Shown here: piece by piece, positions 17,735 through 26,658 of the stretch
How positions within the stretch are numbered: position 1 is the first letter of the stretch
How the letters are laid out: each line of letters starts with the position of its first letter
Assembly: GCA_964607675.1 (NCBI GenBank)
Contig: CAZSLC010000004.1
Span: 1-64,000, forward strand
Length of the DNA stretch: 64,000 nt
Direction: 5' to 3'
Origin: CAZSLC01 sp964607675
GTDB taxonomy: Bacteria > Bacteroidota > Bacteroidia > Bacteroidales > UBA932
The notes under the pieces: generated by a model
Database searches by the model: none
What the model was told of the DNA's origin: nothing
The model's input: the letters and a program-made list of their open reading frames with translations, nothing else
Position numbers and translations under genes: made by a program

Positions 17735-18616
17735 ATGGGAAATAAATTCTCGAAAAAAGTATCCGATTATTTGGCATTGGTAAAATTTGAGCATACAGTT
17801 TTTGCCCTTCCATTTGCCCTAATCGGATTCTTTTATCCCTATTCTACAGATAATTATCAGTTTTCATGGCTGTTGCTTGTCCAAGTGCTGATATGTATGG
17901 TTGCTGCTAGAAATAGTGCCATGGGCTTTAATAGATACATTGATAGAGATATTGATGCAATCAATCCCAGGACAGCTGATAGAGAAATACCAGCAGGGAA
18001 AATATCAGCAAAAAATGCTCTGATATTTGTTATAGTAAACTCTATAATATTTATTTTGGTAGCATATACCATAAATACCCTATGCTTTTTTCTCTCATTT
18101 GCTGCCCTTGCCTTACTACTTGGGTATAGCTTTACGAAGAGATTTACTGCGCTATGCCATTTCTTTCTTGGGTTGACTCTCTCAATTGCACCAACTGCTG
18201 CATATATTAGTGTGACTGGCAATTTTGGCAATGGCTCAATACTGATTCTCTCTGCAATTGTCCTCCTGTGGAGTGCTGGTTTTGATATTTTATATTCCCT
18301 CTCTGATGAAGAATTTGATAGGGGAGAGAATCTTCACTCTGTCCCACAACTACTGGGAAGGAAAAAGGCATTTCTCCTCTCAATCATTTTGCACCTGCTC
18401 GATCTACCCTTGTTGGTACTATTCTATTTTATGGCAGGGATGGGTTGGTTCTATATCATTGGTGCCTCTCTATTTGCACTAATGTTAATATATCAGCACT
18501 GTATCATCTCCCCATCAAATCTTAAAAGACTCAATGGGGCCTTTTTTACCTCTAATGGTTTTGCCTCAATTGTTTTTGCCTTATTTACAATTATAGACTT
18601 TTTATTTGTTCAATAA
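17735..18616 (+). CDS. UbiA-family prenyltransferase (MqnP/UbiA-like)
   Basis: This 293-residue polytopic membrane protein has the UbiA signature NRYIDRDID (N66, D70, D74), the Mg-prenyl-diphosphate site, and a second acidic motif SDEEFDRGEN. About eight to nine hydrophobic helices are visible. UbiA enzymes transfer a polyprenyl chain to an aromatic acceptor. Because the same window encodes MqnC of the futalosine pathway, a role as the futalosine-pathway prenyltransferase MqnP is likely, but a general 4-hydroxybenzoate-type annotation would fit equally by sequence alone. The 3' end overlaps the convergent deoC by 26 bp. Confidence 0.85.
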   Translation: MGNKFSKKVSDYLALVKFEHTVFALPFALIGFFYPYSTDNYQFSWLLLVQVLICMVAARNSAMGFNRYIDRDIDAINPRTADREIPAGKISAKNALIFVIVNSIIFILVAYTINTLCFFLSFAALALLLGYSFTKRFTALCHFFLGLTLSIAPTAAYISVTGNFGNGSILILSAIVLLWSAGFDILYSLSDEEFDRGENLHSVPQLLGRKKAFLLSIILHLLDLPLLVLFYFMAGMGWFYIIGASLFALMLIYQHCIISPSNLKRLNGAFFTSNGFASIVFALFTIIDFLFVQ

Positions 18617-19439
18617 GGTTATTGGCCATCCGACTGGCACCAAATCTAAATAGTGATGGGGTGAGCCACTCTTTACCGAGTATTGTGTCAACTATACCAT
18701 AATAGATGGATGCATCTTGTGCTGTGGATATGCCCCCTGCTGGTTTAAAGCCAATTTTCTTACCTGTTTTTTGGTGAAATAGTTTGATGCATTGGCACAT
18801 TATTACTGCCGCAAATGGGGTGGCAGATGTCGATATTTTACCTGTCGATGTTTTTATAAAGTCAGCACCAGCCTCCATTGCAAGGAACGATGCATTGGCA
18901 ATGTTCTCAATGGTTTCAAGAGCTCCTGTTTCGAGGATGACTTTTAAGTGGGCTGGTGCGATTGATTTCTTTATCTGTTGAATCTCATTTGTGCAGGCGG
19001 CAAAGTCTGTCTCTAAGAAGGCATTTAGGGCAAGTACGATGTCTATTTCGTTTGCTCCATTGTCAACAGCCATTTTTGCCTCCATCTTTTTTACCTCTAT
19101 GAAGCTCTGAGATGCAGGGAATGCTCCCGATACAGCAGTGATATGTACCCCTTTTGCTTTTAAATTGTCCTTGACAACTTTGCTAAAATTGGGGAAAATA
19201 CAGATTGATGCAGGGTATGGACATCCTGGAAAATTATCATGGTAGCCATTTACCTTTTCAACGAAACTTTTTACTTTGCCCTTGGTGTCTGTTACATTTA
19301 GGGTTGTAAGATCGATGAGGGAGATACATCTTGTGAGTACCTCTTTAGTTGACCATTTTGTGATATTGTCTATAACAGAAGTGGTGATAGCATTGATATC
19401 ATTTTCTGCGAGCTGAAAGTTGTATTTTTCTGTGTACAT
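18591..19439 (-). CDS. deoC: Deoxyribose-phosphate aldolase
   Basis: DeoC (282 aa) cleaves 2-deoxyribose-5-phosphate to glyceraldehyde-3-phosphate and acetaldehyde in deoxynucleoside catabolism. The TIM-barrel class I aldolase residues are present: Schiff-base lysine K196 in DFIKTSTGK, the second lysine K232 in GFKPAGGI, and D133 in NEIDIVL. It is longer than the E. coli enzyme (259), mainly at the N-terminus. The start overlaps the dtd stop by one base (TAATG). The 3' end overlaps the convergent ubiA-type gene. Confidence 0.95.
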   Translation of the reverse strand: MYTEKYNFQLAENDINAITTSVIDNITKWSTKEVLTRCISLIDLTTLNVTDTKGKVKSFVEKVNGYHDNFPGCPYPASICIFPNFSKVVKDNLKAKGVHITAVSGAFPASQSFIEVKKMEAKMAVDNGANEIDIVLALNAFLETDFAACTNEIQQIKKSIAPAHLKVILETGALETIENIANASFLAMEAGADFIKTSTGKISTSATPFAAVIMCQCIKLFHQKTGKKIGFKPAGGISTAQDASIYYGIVDTILGKEWLTPSLFRFGASRMANNLIEQIKSL

Positions 19440-19891
19440 TATTGTTTGTTTTTTGTGTCTATGATTATTGTAACTGGGCCATCGTTGATAAGTGACACCT
19501 TCATATCTGCCCCAAATATCCCTGAAAAAATCTCTTTTTCAAAACTATCTGATAGGTGCCTTTTGAACATTTCATATAGTGGAACAGCAATTTCACCCTT
19601 TGCAGCCTTAATGTATGATGGACGGTTGCCCTTTTTGGTGGATGCCATGAGTGTAAATTGACTCACTACGAGGATATCTCCGTTTGATTCGGTGATGGAT
19701 TTATTCATTACTCCATTTTCATCGTCAAAAATACGGAGATTAATTATTTTGTTGGTTATCCATTCTATATCTTCCATCGTATCTTCATCTTCAAAGCCAA
19801 CCAATATCATCATACCTGCCCCAATAGAGCTGTGAACTCTCCCTTCTATTGTGACAGAAGCTTGATTTACCCTTTGTATTACTACTCTCAT
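19439..19891 (-). CDS. dtd: D-aminoacyl-tRNA deacylase
   Basis: Dtd (150 aa) hydrolyses D-aminoacyl-tRNA and glycyl-tRNA-Ala, a proofreading step after charging. It begins MRVVIQRV and carries the two family signatures SQFTL (residues 77-81) and NRPS (89-92), with the cross-subunit Gly-cisPro pair in NDGPVT near the C-terminus. Length is standard. It is coupled to deoC downstream by TAATG overlap and directly abuts the radical SAM gene upstream with no gap. Confidence 0.96.
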   Translation of the reverse strand: MRVVIQRVNQASVTIEGRVHSSIGAGMMILVGFEDEDTMEDIEWITNKIINLRIFDDENGVMNKSITESNGDILVVSQFTLMASTKKGNRPSYIKAAKGEIAVPLYEMFKRHLSDSFEKEIFSGIFGADMKVSLINDGPVTIIIDTKNKQ

Positions 19892-20668
19892 TTATCCCTT
19901 AATTTGCACCTCTATTTTAGAGGCGACAAGTGGTTTTACGATTTGTTCCATCTCTTCAACAGATACTTTTTCTAACGAATTAGTGGGGGTCTCTCTGTCA
20001 ATAGTATATACCATTACCTCTTTTGGTCTCATTTTAAGAACCATATCTATCCATTTTTTTACAAGTACAGGGTCGGTGGAGTCTATTTTCTCACCATTGA
20101 TTGTACCTCGAAGAAACATCGTTTGGAGGATGAAGTTGCCTTTGAAATGGGTGAGATTATCAATGATCCCCTCAACGGTGTATCCTTTTGGAGTATTGTT
20201 GATTTTTTTAACGAAGTCGTTGTCTGCCCCATCAAGTTTCAAGATGGGATTTTCGACTTTTAACAAAGCATCACGAATCTCTTTTCTATCTGTCTGAGTA
20301 GCATTTGAGAGGACAGAAATGACGGCAGAGGGGTAGTATTTATTGCGGAGTTCGATAGTTTTGTCAATTATTTCTGGGAAATTGGGGTGAAGTGTAGGCT
20401 CTCCGTTGCCTGAAAAAGTGATGGTGTCTATCTTCTCACCGTTTTTCATCAAACCACTTATCCTCCCTTCAAGAGCTTCGAATACCTCCTTTTTTGTAGG
20501 GATATGGCTCTCTTTTTTACCATCTTTATTCCAGCCGCATTCGCAGTAGATGCAATCGAAGTTGCAAATTTTCCCATCAATAGGGAGAAGATTTACCCCT
20601 AAGGAGTGACCCAACCTTCTGCTGATGATTGGACCAAATACTATATTGTGCCAAAGAATTGTTGACAT
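19892..20668 (-). CDS. Radical SAM protein of the COG0731 (TYW1-like) type
   Basis: The protein (258 aa) has the radical-SAM 4Fe-4S motif CNFDCIYC (C35, C39, C42), followed by another cysteine (C44), and the glycine-rich FSGNGEPTLHP motif. The N-terminus FGPIISRRLGHSLGVNLLP and the CECGW context resemble the COG0731 Fe-S oxidoreductases distantly related to TYW1. The substrate is unknown; wybutosine itself is not expected in bacteria. It sits between the amidohydrolase (5 bp upstream) and dtd (0 bp) in a minus-strand operon, which gives no clear functional clue. Confidence 0.75.
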   Translation of the reverse strand: MSTILWHNIVFGPIISRRLGHSLGVNLLPIDGKICNFDCIYCECGWNKDGKKESHIPTKKEVFEALEGRISGLMKNGEKIDTITFSGNGEPTLHPNFPEIIDKTIELRNKYYPSAVISVLSNATQTDRKEIRDALLKVENPILKLDGADNDFVKKINNTPKGYTVEGIIDNLTHFKGNFILQTMFLRGTINGEKIDSTDPVLVKKWIDMVLKMRPKEVMVYTIDRETPTNSLEKVSVEEMEQIVKPLVASKIEVQIKG

Positions 20669-20673
20669 ATTAT

Positions 20674-21861
20674 TTAAATTAATCGTGTGGTTGTACTTTT
20701 ATTGGTTGGTTGCATTGTATCCCAATTCATTTCGTCGATAAGGACGACACCTGGCTTTTTCCCAACTTCAAAGCTGCCAAGGATTCTTTCTTTTCCAATG
20801 GCCTCTGCTCCATTGAAGCAGGCCCATCTGAGAATCTCATCAAGTGGAATGTGGGGAAAATGTTGATTGATGCATTTTATCTCTTCAATCATTGACAGAG
20901 TGTCATTTGATGAGAGACTGTCTGTCCCTATTGCGATTTTTAAACCTTTTTTTCTAAACAGATCAAGTGGAGCTAATGTGTTGTGAATAAATATATTAGA
21001 CAAAGGACATGTGACCCAATATGATTTTTTTAATAGTGAAATAGCTTTATCTATGCTCTCTTCATTTGTGACAGTGTTGTGTACTAAAATAATATTTTCA
21101 TCAAAGGGGGCCAGATGAATTTTTTGGAGAATATCGAGGAAGTAGAATAAGGCAGGTTTGCCTGTGATTGGAGGGGTGTGCATTCCTCTCCCTTTGTAAT
21201 TGTCGGCTAAGGCACCAGTGCCACTTATTAGCAATTGTTCTTCCTCTTCAGACTCTTGATTGTGGTAAGAGAGGTACCCCGATTGGAGGGCAGCTGCGGC
21301 GGAGAGTTGAAGGAGCCGAGGACTCATGGTATATGGAGAATGTGGAGTAGGGGCGGCGTCGAGCCCCATGGATAGGGCTTTTTGATGAAGCAGTGTGACA
21401 GTGTTTAGCACCTTTTCTGCATCCTTCGGATCACTGCCAAATACTTCGAGAAATGTCCTTGTATAGATGGGAGATTGCATCTTGATTTCGAAACTCTCAT
21501 CACAATTGGAGATGTCCCCAATGGCAGAGACGCCCTCTCTGTACATCTTTTCAAATTGTTGTTTTGTAGCGGCGATTCTCTCCTCTCTTGGGGCCGATTC
21601 TCTAAGGGAATTTATCTGATTTATAAATCCTGACATCCCGCTCCCTTTGTAAAATTTGCCTTTGAGGTGGGAGAGTTCGCTATGGCAGTGGGCATTGGTA
21701 AATGATGGAATGAGGGCACCATCGTGGTATTCTATCTCATCAGTGCATCCATCTATCTTCCCAATGGCTACGATAGTGCCATCTTCTGCTATTTTTAGGT
21801 ATCCATCTTTAATTGGCTTCTGGTTGATCGGAAAGAGGTATTTTCCTCCTAATACTTTCAT
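20674..21861 (-). CDS. Amidohydrolase of the TRZ/ATZ type, possible aminofutalosine deaminase
   Basis: This 395-residue enzyme has the composite amidohydrolase fold: N-terminal beta-sandwich, then HCH metal ligands (H58, H60) in TNAHCHSELSHLKG, a mid-protein histidine in YHNQESEEEEQ, LVHNT, and the catalytic aspartate in IGTDSLSSND. Relatives deaminate or dechlorinate nitrogen heterocycles such as S-adenosylhomocysteine, guanine and 6-amino-6-deoxyfutalosine. Because mqnC is in the window, an MqnX-like role is a reasonable hypothesis, not a demonstrated one. Its first 53 bp overlap, in another frame, the end of the DUF4296 gene, and it precedes the radical SAM gene by 5 bp. Confidence 0.75.
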   Translation of the reverse strand: MKVLGGKYLFPINQKPIKDGYLKIAEDGTIVAIGKIDGCTDEIEYHDGALIPSFTNAHCHSELSHLKGKFYKGSGMSGFINQINSLRESAPREERIAATKQQFEKMYREGVSAIGDISNCDESFEIKMQSPIYTRTFLEVFGSDPKDAEKVLNTVTLLHQKALSMGLDAAPTPHSPYTMSPRLLQLSAAAALQSGYLSYHNQESEEEEQLLISGTGALADNYKGRGMHTPPITGKPALFYFLDILQKIHLAPFDENIILVHNTVTNEESIDKAISLLKKSYWVTCPLSNIFIHNTLAPLDLFRKKGLKIAIGTDSLSSNDTLSMIEEIKCINQHFPHIPLDEILRWACFNGAEAIGKERILGSFEVGKKPGVVLIDEMNWDTMQPTNKSTTTRLI

Positions 21862-22471
21862 CTTTATTTAGTAATATTATATTGGCTTTATCGTTTTTAT
21901 TTTTAGAGTATGGAAAATTATAATCAAGATTTATCGATGGGATTGTGTCATATAAATAAAATATATTGTAAATAGGCTTTGTTGCGAGGGAATCTTCTGA
22001 AGGGATAACAGTAAATGAGTCTGGCTTGAAAAAGAAGTAATATAAAGATTTTTCATAATTGTCCCCATCTCCACGCTTAACTCTATCGCAGATTGTGTCT
22101 CTAAAGGAGATCATGGAATTTGTCTTTGTATAAAGGTCTTGATTAATTTTTTGAACTATTTCTTTCTCTTTTTCCATCCGCTCTTGGACACTTTTAAAAA
22201 CTTTAGCAAATTTATCTGGGCGTTGCACGTACTTATTTATAGAGTATAGAAAATCCTCTGTGGTGTATCCGTATTTGTTAAAGATAGGCTCATAGACCAA
22301 CATCGTGTCTGCCAATTTTGATATTGTATGATTTTTTGAAATGAGTTGATCAGAAATATACATATCATAATATATTTCTGAAAGTGTCCTTTCTGGAATT
22401 ATTCTATCTTTTGAACACGAGAGTGTTATAAAAAGGGATAGAACAATAAGTGTCAATAGAATTCTTTTCAT
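21809..22471 (-). CDS. DUF4296 family lipoprotein
   Basis: The protein has 220 residues. The N-terminus MKRILLTLIVLSLFITLSC is a lipoprotein signal with cysteine at 19. The segment RTLSEIYYDMYISDQL and the following KYGYTTEDFLYSINKYV resemble the DUF4296 domain, a helical Bacteroidota-specific family of unknown function. A predicted coiled region rich in K/E (residues about 95-115) follows. After the cysteine it reads SKDR, which does not clearly match a surface-export signal. It is first in the minus-strand unit leading to the amidohydrolase, radical SAM, dtd and deoC genes. Confidence 0.8.
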   Translation of the reverse strand: MKRILLTLIVLSLFITLSCSKDRIIPERTLSEIYYDMYISDQLISKNHTISKLADTMLVYEPIFNKYGYTTEDFLYSINKYVQRPDKFAKVFKSVQERMEKEKEIVQKINQDLYTKTNSMISFRDTICDRVKRGDGDNYEKSLYYFFFKPDSFTVIPSEDSLATKPIYNIFYLYDTIPSINLDYNFPYSKNKNDKANIILLNKDESIRRKIPLSDQPEAN

Positions 22472-22487
22472 ATAAAATACAAGTTAA

Positions 22488-22495
22488 CAAAGTTA
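22488..22495 (-). promoter_or_regulatory. -7 promoter element for the DUF4296-deoC unit
   Basis: On the minus strand the bases read TAACTTTG, a full TAnnTTTG match, 16 bp upstream of the DUF4296 start codon. Confidence 0.6.
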
Positions 22496-22507
22496 AAGTT
22501 TATTTAC

Positions 22508-22515
22508 TACTTTTG
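22508..22515 (+). promoter_or_regulatory. -7 promoter element for the deacetylase-purD unit
   Basis: TACTTTTG matches TAnnTTTG and lies 18 bp before the deacetylase ATG. It is 12 bp from the divergent DUF4296 -7 box. Confidence 0.6.
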
Positions 22516-22533
22516 CTAATCAATTAGTCTAAA

Positions 22534-23145
22534 ATGCTGATACGTCCGCCTGGTTTTGTGAAAAAACTATACCCCTCTTTTATTTGGAGTTTGCCAAATA
22601 TTAAGGGCGATATATTCTTGACTTTTGATGATGGTCCATCCCCAGAGGTTACCCCTTGGGTGCTTGATCAACTTCAAAAATGGAATGCAAAGGCTACTTT
22701 TTTTTGCATTGGCAAAAATGTGGAGCTTTATCCAGAACTCTATCAACAAATCTTAGAACATGGACATAGTGTCGGTAATCATTCATATAGTCACATCAAG
22801 GGGTGGAGGAGTGATGATGAGATATATGTTAGGGATGTCGATACCGCCGCTGAGTTGATTGATTCCAATATTTTTCGTCCACCTTATGCAAAAATTACGC
22901 CACGTCAAGAAAGACTTGTGAGTGAAAGATTTCATACAATCATGTGGAGTATTGTCAGCAGAGATTATAATAGGGGGCTCTCTCGCAATCGTTGTTTGAA
23001 GAATGTTTTACCATATTTGGCACAAGGGGAAATTGTCGCATTCCATGATTCCATTAAAAGTTCTAAGAATTTATGGTATGTTTTACCAAGAGTTTTAGAA
23101 GAGACTGCTTATCTTAAATTAAATTGTAAATCTATAATTATATAA
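22534..23145 (+). CDS. Polysaccharide deacetylase family protein (NodB domain)
   Basis: This 203-residue protein is essentially a bare NodB carbohydrate-esterase-4 domain. All five motifs are visible: TFDDGP (D32, D33), the metal-binding HSYSH (H83, H87), RPPY, the SRDY motif and FHDS near the end. Such enzymes remove N-acetyl groups from peptidoglycan or other polysaccharides with a divalent metal. No signal peptide or membrane segment is evident, so it may act in the cytoplasm or leave by an unusual route. purD follows 2 bp later, but no functional link is apparent. Confidence 0.9.
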   Translation: MLIRPPGFVKKLYPSFIWSLPNIKGDIFLTFDDGPSPEVTPWVLDQLQKWNAKATFFCIGKNVELYPELYQQILEHGHSVGNHSYSHIKGWRSDDEIYVRDVDTAAELIDSNIFRPPYAKITPRQERLVSERFHTIMWSIVSRDYNRGLSRNRCLKNVLPYLAQGEIVAFHDSIKSSKNLWYVLPRVLEETAYLKLNCKSIII

Positions 23146-23147
23146 TT

Positions 23148-24434
23148 ATGAATGTTTTAGTTATTGGTTCTGGGGGGAGGGAACACGCAATTGCTTGGAA
23201 ATTATCAAAAAGTAAATTGCTTACTAAATTGTTTTGTGCACCTGGCAATCCTGGTACTTGTGAAATTGCAATCAATCTCCCAATATCTGTTGGTGATTTT
23301 GAGGGGATAAAAAATGCTATTATTAAGAACAACATTGATTTAGTGGTAGTTGGACCAGAAGACCCATTGGTTAATGGAATCAGAGATTTTCTATGTTCGG
23401 ATCCATCTCTAAAGCAATTGATGATTGTCGGACCAGACAAGAGGGGAGCTACGCTTGAAGGAAGCAAAGATTTTGCTAAATCTTTTATGACGAAATATTC
23501 TATTCCTACCGCTTCATATAAAACTTTTTCTCGTGAGCAAGAAAATGATGCTTTTGAATTTTTAAAAAAATTAAACCCTCCATATGTTCTTAAGGCTGAT
23601 GGGCTTGCTGCTGGAAAGGGGGTGCTAATTGTAAATGATTATCAAGAAGCATGCAATGAATTACATGATATTTTTATGGGTAAGTTCTCAGATGCTGGTT
23701 GTAAGGTTGTCATTGAGGAGTTTCTTTCTGGAATTGAAGTCTCTGTATTTGTCTTGACTGATGGTACAGATTATATGATTTTGCCCGAAGCCAAGGATTA
23801 TAAAAGAATTGGGGATGGTGATAAAGGGGCTAATACAGGGGGAATGGGGGCCGTCTCTCCCGTCCCATTTGCCAATGCTACTTTTATGAAAAAGGTCGAA
23901 GAGAGGATAATTATCCCAACCATTAAAGGGATACAAAAGGAGAAGATGGATTATAAAGGATTTATCTTCATTGGATTGATGAATGTCAATGGAGATCCTT
24001 ATGTCATTGAGTATAATGTCAGGATGGGTGACCCAGAAACAGAAGCAGTGATGGCGAGGATAGATAGCGATTTTTTATCACATTTGGAAGGGGCTGCTAA
24101 AGGTGAGTTGAAAAAAGAAAAAATAATGATCTCTAATAAGAGTGCTGTCACAACTGTTTTGGTTTCAAAAGGTTACCCTGGATCTTATCAAAAAGGATTT
24201 GAGATAAAAGGTTTTGACGACTTAAGAGGAGTCTCACTTTTTCATTCAGGAACAAAAAAAAGTGGAGATAAAATAGTTACTAATGGTGGAAGAGTATTGG
24301 CAATGACAGCTCTTGGAGAGGATATTCAAGAGGCGAGGAATCTTGTTTATTGTCAGATAAATAAGATTTATTTTGAAGGGGCTACTTGGCGCAATGATAT
24401 AGCAGTAGATTTATTAAAGGCAAATAATGAGTAA
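23148..24434 (+). CDS. purD: Phosphoribosylamine--glycine ligase
   Basis: PurD (428 aa, GAR synthetase) is the ATP-grasp enzyme joining phosphoribosylamine and glycine in purine synthesis. It begins with the Rossmann-like MNVLVIGSGGREHAIAWKL, then VVGPEDPLVNG, the ATP-grasp lid PYVLKADGLAAGKGV, and EYNVRMGDPETEAV, which contributes metal ligands. Length is typical. It is preceded by the deacetylase gene and overlaps the following membrane-protein gene by 8 bp. purM is a few kilobases away in another unit. Confidence 0.97.
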   Translation: MNVLVIGSGGREHAIAWKLSKSKLLTKLFCAPGNPGTCEIAINLPISVGDFEGIKNAIIKNNIDLVVVGPEDPLVNGIRDFLCSDPSLKQLMIVGPDKRGATLEGSKDFAKSFMTKYSIPTASYKTFSREQENDAFEFLKKLNPPYVLKADGLAAGKGVLIVNDYQEACNELHDIFMGKFSDAGCKVVIEEFLSGIEVSVFVLTDGTDYMILPEAKDYKRIGDGDKGANTGGMGAVSPVPFANATFMKKVEERIIIPTIKGIQKEKMDYKGFIFIGLMNVNGDPYVIEYNVRMGDPETEAVMARIDSDFLSHLEGAAKGELKKEKIMISNKSAVTTVLVSKGYPGSYQKGFEIKGFDDLRGVSLFHSGTKKSGDKIVTNGGRVLAMTALGEDIQEARNLVYCQINKIYFEGATWRNDIAVDLLKANNE

Positions 24435-25356
24435 CGAAAAGAATAATTTAAGATTAGCGTACCGTCTTTTGATTGTGGTAGATATCACCCTTTTTTTTAT
24501 CACATTCTTTTATTCCAGCTCTTGGTGGCAATCGCTCATATCACTTGGGCTGTTGTTACTTGTCTCGGTCTCTTTGTATTATTTGAATGATAGATGTTTT
24601 TATACAGGGTATGATTCTAAATTGCTCCCATTAATTTTCTTTCTATTAGTTTTTGCCTACCCCAATTCACTTGAATTGTCAGTATATCATTTTTTATCCC
24701 TTCTTTTAGTTTGGGTGTTGTATTTTAATGTAAAATATTTAATTGAAGAAGATGACAAATTATCATCACTTTTTTTTACATCGTTTTTGTTGTCTGTTGG
24801 TTGTATCTTCTCTCCAATGCTTATTTGGCTTCAATTATCTCTTTTTATAATTGACTCCTTCTCCTTGAAAATAGATTTTAGAAAATATCTTCTGATTTCA
24901 TTTTCAGGTATAATTACACCGTTTATCTATTTGATTGCGATATGGTTCATATTAGGGAATGACTTTTCAGTATTGTTGAAAAGCTATTCTTCTTTCCTCT
25001 TTGATATTAATATCTCTGTGGGTGGGTATTCTATTGTCTCTCTTTTTTATAATATACTCCTTGCCATTGTAGTGCTATCTTCCATAACATATGTTTTTAG
25101 TGGAGCGATGTATCTAAGAAGCGTTTCAAATGTCGCTATTAAGAGAAATATGATTTTCTTTCTTATTTTAGTTGTGAGTTATATTATATACAGTGGAATT
25201 TTGGATAGTAGGGCTTTGATGGTGTTGTGTATCCCTTTGACCTTTTTTATTTTTTATTTGTTTTCAAATAAAATCGCCAAGGCTGGTACGAAAGCATTAT
25301 GCATTCTCCTTGCCTTGGCGACAATATTACTTAGAATTTACTACATTATTAATTAG
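24427..25356 (+). CDS. Polytopic membrane protein of unknown function
   Basis: This is a 309-residue, very hydrophobic protein with roughly eight to nine membrane helices separated by short polar loops (for example around residues 12-30, 33-50, 105-125, 140-165, 190-215 and 235-255). No catalytic motif was recognised. It overlaps purD by 8 bp (ATGAGTAA), so it is translated in coupling with it, and its 3' end overlaps the convergent aminotransferase by 8 bp. It may belong to one of the Bacteroidota-specific membrane DUF families (DUF6427-like), which I cannot confirm. Confidence 0.7.
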   Translation: MSNEKNNLRLAYRLLIVVDITLFFITFFYSSSWWQSLISLGLLLLVSVSLYYLNDRCFYTGYDSKLLPLIFFLLVFAYPNSLELSVYHFLSLLLVWVLYFNVKYLIEEDDKLSSLFFTSFLLSVGCIFSPMLIWLQLSLFIIDSFSLKIDFRKYLLISFSGIITPFIYLIAIWFILGNDFSVLLKSYSSFLFDINISVGGYSIVSLFYNILLAIVVLSSITYVFSGAMYLRSVSNVAIKRNMIFFLILVVSYIIYSGILDSRALMVLCIPLTFFIFYLFSNKIAKAGTKALCILLALATILLRIYYIIN

Positions 25357-26548
25357 TCCTTCCAGGATATACCTTAAGGGCAGCTTCAAGACATTTCATT
25401 GCAGCTTTGAGGTCCTCTATTTTAAGTACGTAGGCAATCCTTATCTCGTTGGTTCCTTTGCCAGGGGTGGCATAGAAACCTGCAAGAGGTGCAACCATTA
25501 CGGTCTCACCATTTAAATTGAAATCCTCTAACAACCACTGAGCAAATTTATCTGAATCATCAACAGGAAGTTGAACAGCAGCATAGAAGGCACCCTTTGG
25601 CATAGGGCATTTTACCCCTTCCATTTTATTTAAGGCCTCTACAACACAATCTCTTCTTTTCATATATTCGTCACGCACCATTTTGAAATATGACTGAGGT
25701 GTGGAAAGTGCCCCTTCTCCTGCAATCTGTCCATAGGCAGGGGAGCAGAGTCGGGCTTGAGCGAACTTGAGTACACTTCCCATTACCTCTTTATTTTTAG
25801 AGACAATAGCCCCTATTCTTACTCCGCATAGAGAGTATCTTTTAGATACTGAGTCAATAAGTATTACATTGTCCTCTAATCCTTTCAGGTGCATACATGA
25901 ATAGTGAGGTGCATCTGTATAGCAAAATTCGCGATATACCTCATCAGAGTAGATATAAAGTTGATGTTTTTTTGCAATTTCGCCCAGTTTTTCGATGGCC
26001 TCTTTAGAGTATAATACCCCTGTTGGATTTCCAGGGTTGCATATGATAATACCTTTTGTACGGGGGGTGATATGTTTCTCAAATTCTTCTATTGAAGGGA
26101 GTGCAAAACCATTCTCTATAGATGTTGATATAGGAACCAATTTAACGTCATTCTCTAATGCAAATGAATTATAATTGGTATAGAAGGGTTCCATAACGAT
26201 AACCTCGTCTTGAGGATCACATGTTACAGCCAATGCAATTTGCAAAGCCTCACTTCCTCCTGTTGTGATGTTGATGTCGGAGTATTCAACATTTATATTA
26301 ATATTTTGATAATACTTAGCTAAACCTTTGCGATAGCTCTCAATACCTGCAGAGTGTGGATAAGCTACAAGTTGAAGATGATTTTCTTTTACTGCGTCAA
26401 GTGCCTGATTGGGAGATACGATGTCAGGTTGACCGATGTTTAAGTGATACACTTTAACGCCACGTTTTTTAGCAGCATCAGCATAAGGAACGAGCTTTCT
26501 GATTGGAGAAGCAGGCATAAGTTTGGCTTTTTTTGAAATAGTCAGCAT
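25349..26548 (-). CDS. PLP-dependent class I aminotransferase (aspartate aminotransferase-like)
   Basis: The protein (399 aa) is a fold-type I aminotransferase. Visible are NPGNPTG (residues 171-177), the PLP-N1 aspartate D202 in SDEVYREF, and the Schiff-base lysine K236 in DSVSKRYSLCGVRIG. The N-terminal HLNIGQPDI fits the AspC/AlaT group. Amino-acid specificity cannot be decided from sequence alone; aspartate, alanine or aromatic substrates are possible. It is monocistronic with a 57-bp leader between its -7 element and ATG, divergent from glnN, a sensible pairing of nitrogen-metabolism genes. Confidence 0.9.
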   Translation of the reverse strand: MLTISKKAKLMPASPIRKLVPYADAAKKRGVKVYHLNIGQPDIVSPNQALDAVKENHLQLVAYPHSAGIESYRKGLAKYYQNININVEYSDINITTGGSEALQIALAVTCDPQDEVIVMEPFYTNYNSFALENDVKLVPISTSIENGFALPSIEEFEKHITPRTKGIIICNPGNPTGVLYSKEAIEKLGEIAKKHQLYIYSDEVYREFCYTDAPHYSCMHLKGLEDNVILIDSVSKRYSLCGVRIGAIVSKNKEVMGSVLKFAQARLCSPAYGQIAGEGALSTPQSYFKMVRDEYMKRRDCVVEALNKMEGVKCPMPKGAFYAAVQLPVDDSDKFAQWLLEDFNLNGETVMVAPLAGFYATPGKGTNEIRIAYVLKIEDLKAAMKCLEAALKVYPGRTN

Positions 26549-26609
26549 AGTTATATTTATTTTTGTATTTATAAAAAGTTGCTCAAAATCTTGTCTCTTA
26601 AATAATAGA

Positions 26610-26617
26610 CAAATGTA
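26610..26617 (-). promoter_or_regulatory. -7 promoter element for the aminotransferase gene
   Basis: The minus strand reads TACATTTG, a full -7 match, 61 bp upstream of the aminotransferase start. No -33 TTTG is evident. Confidence 0.55.
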
Positions 26618-26658
26618 TCACTTTTAATCATATCTTTACATTTTTCTGTAAAAATAAC

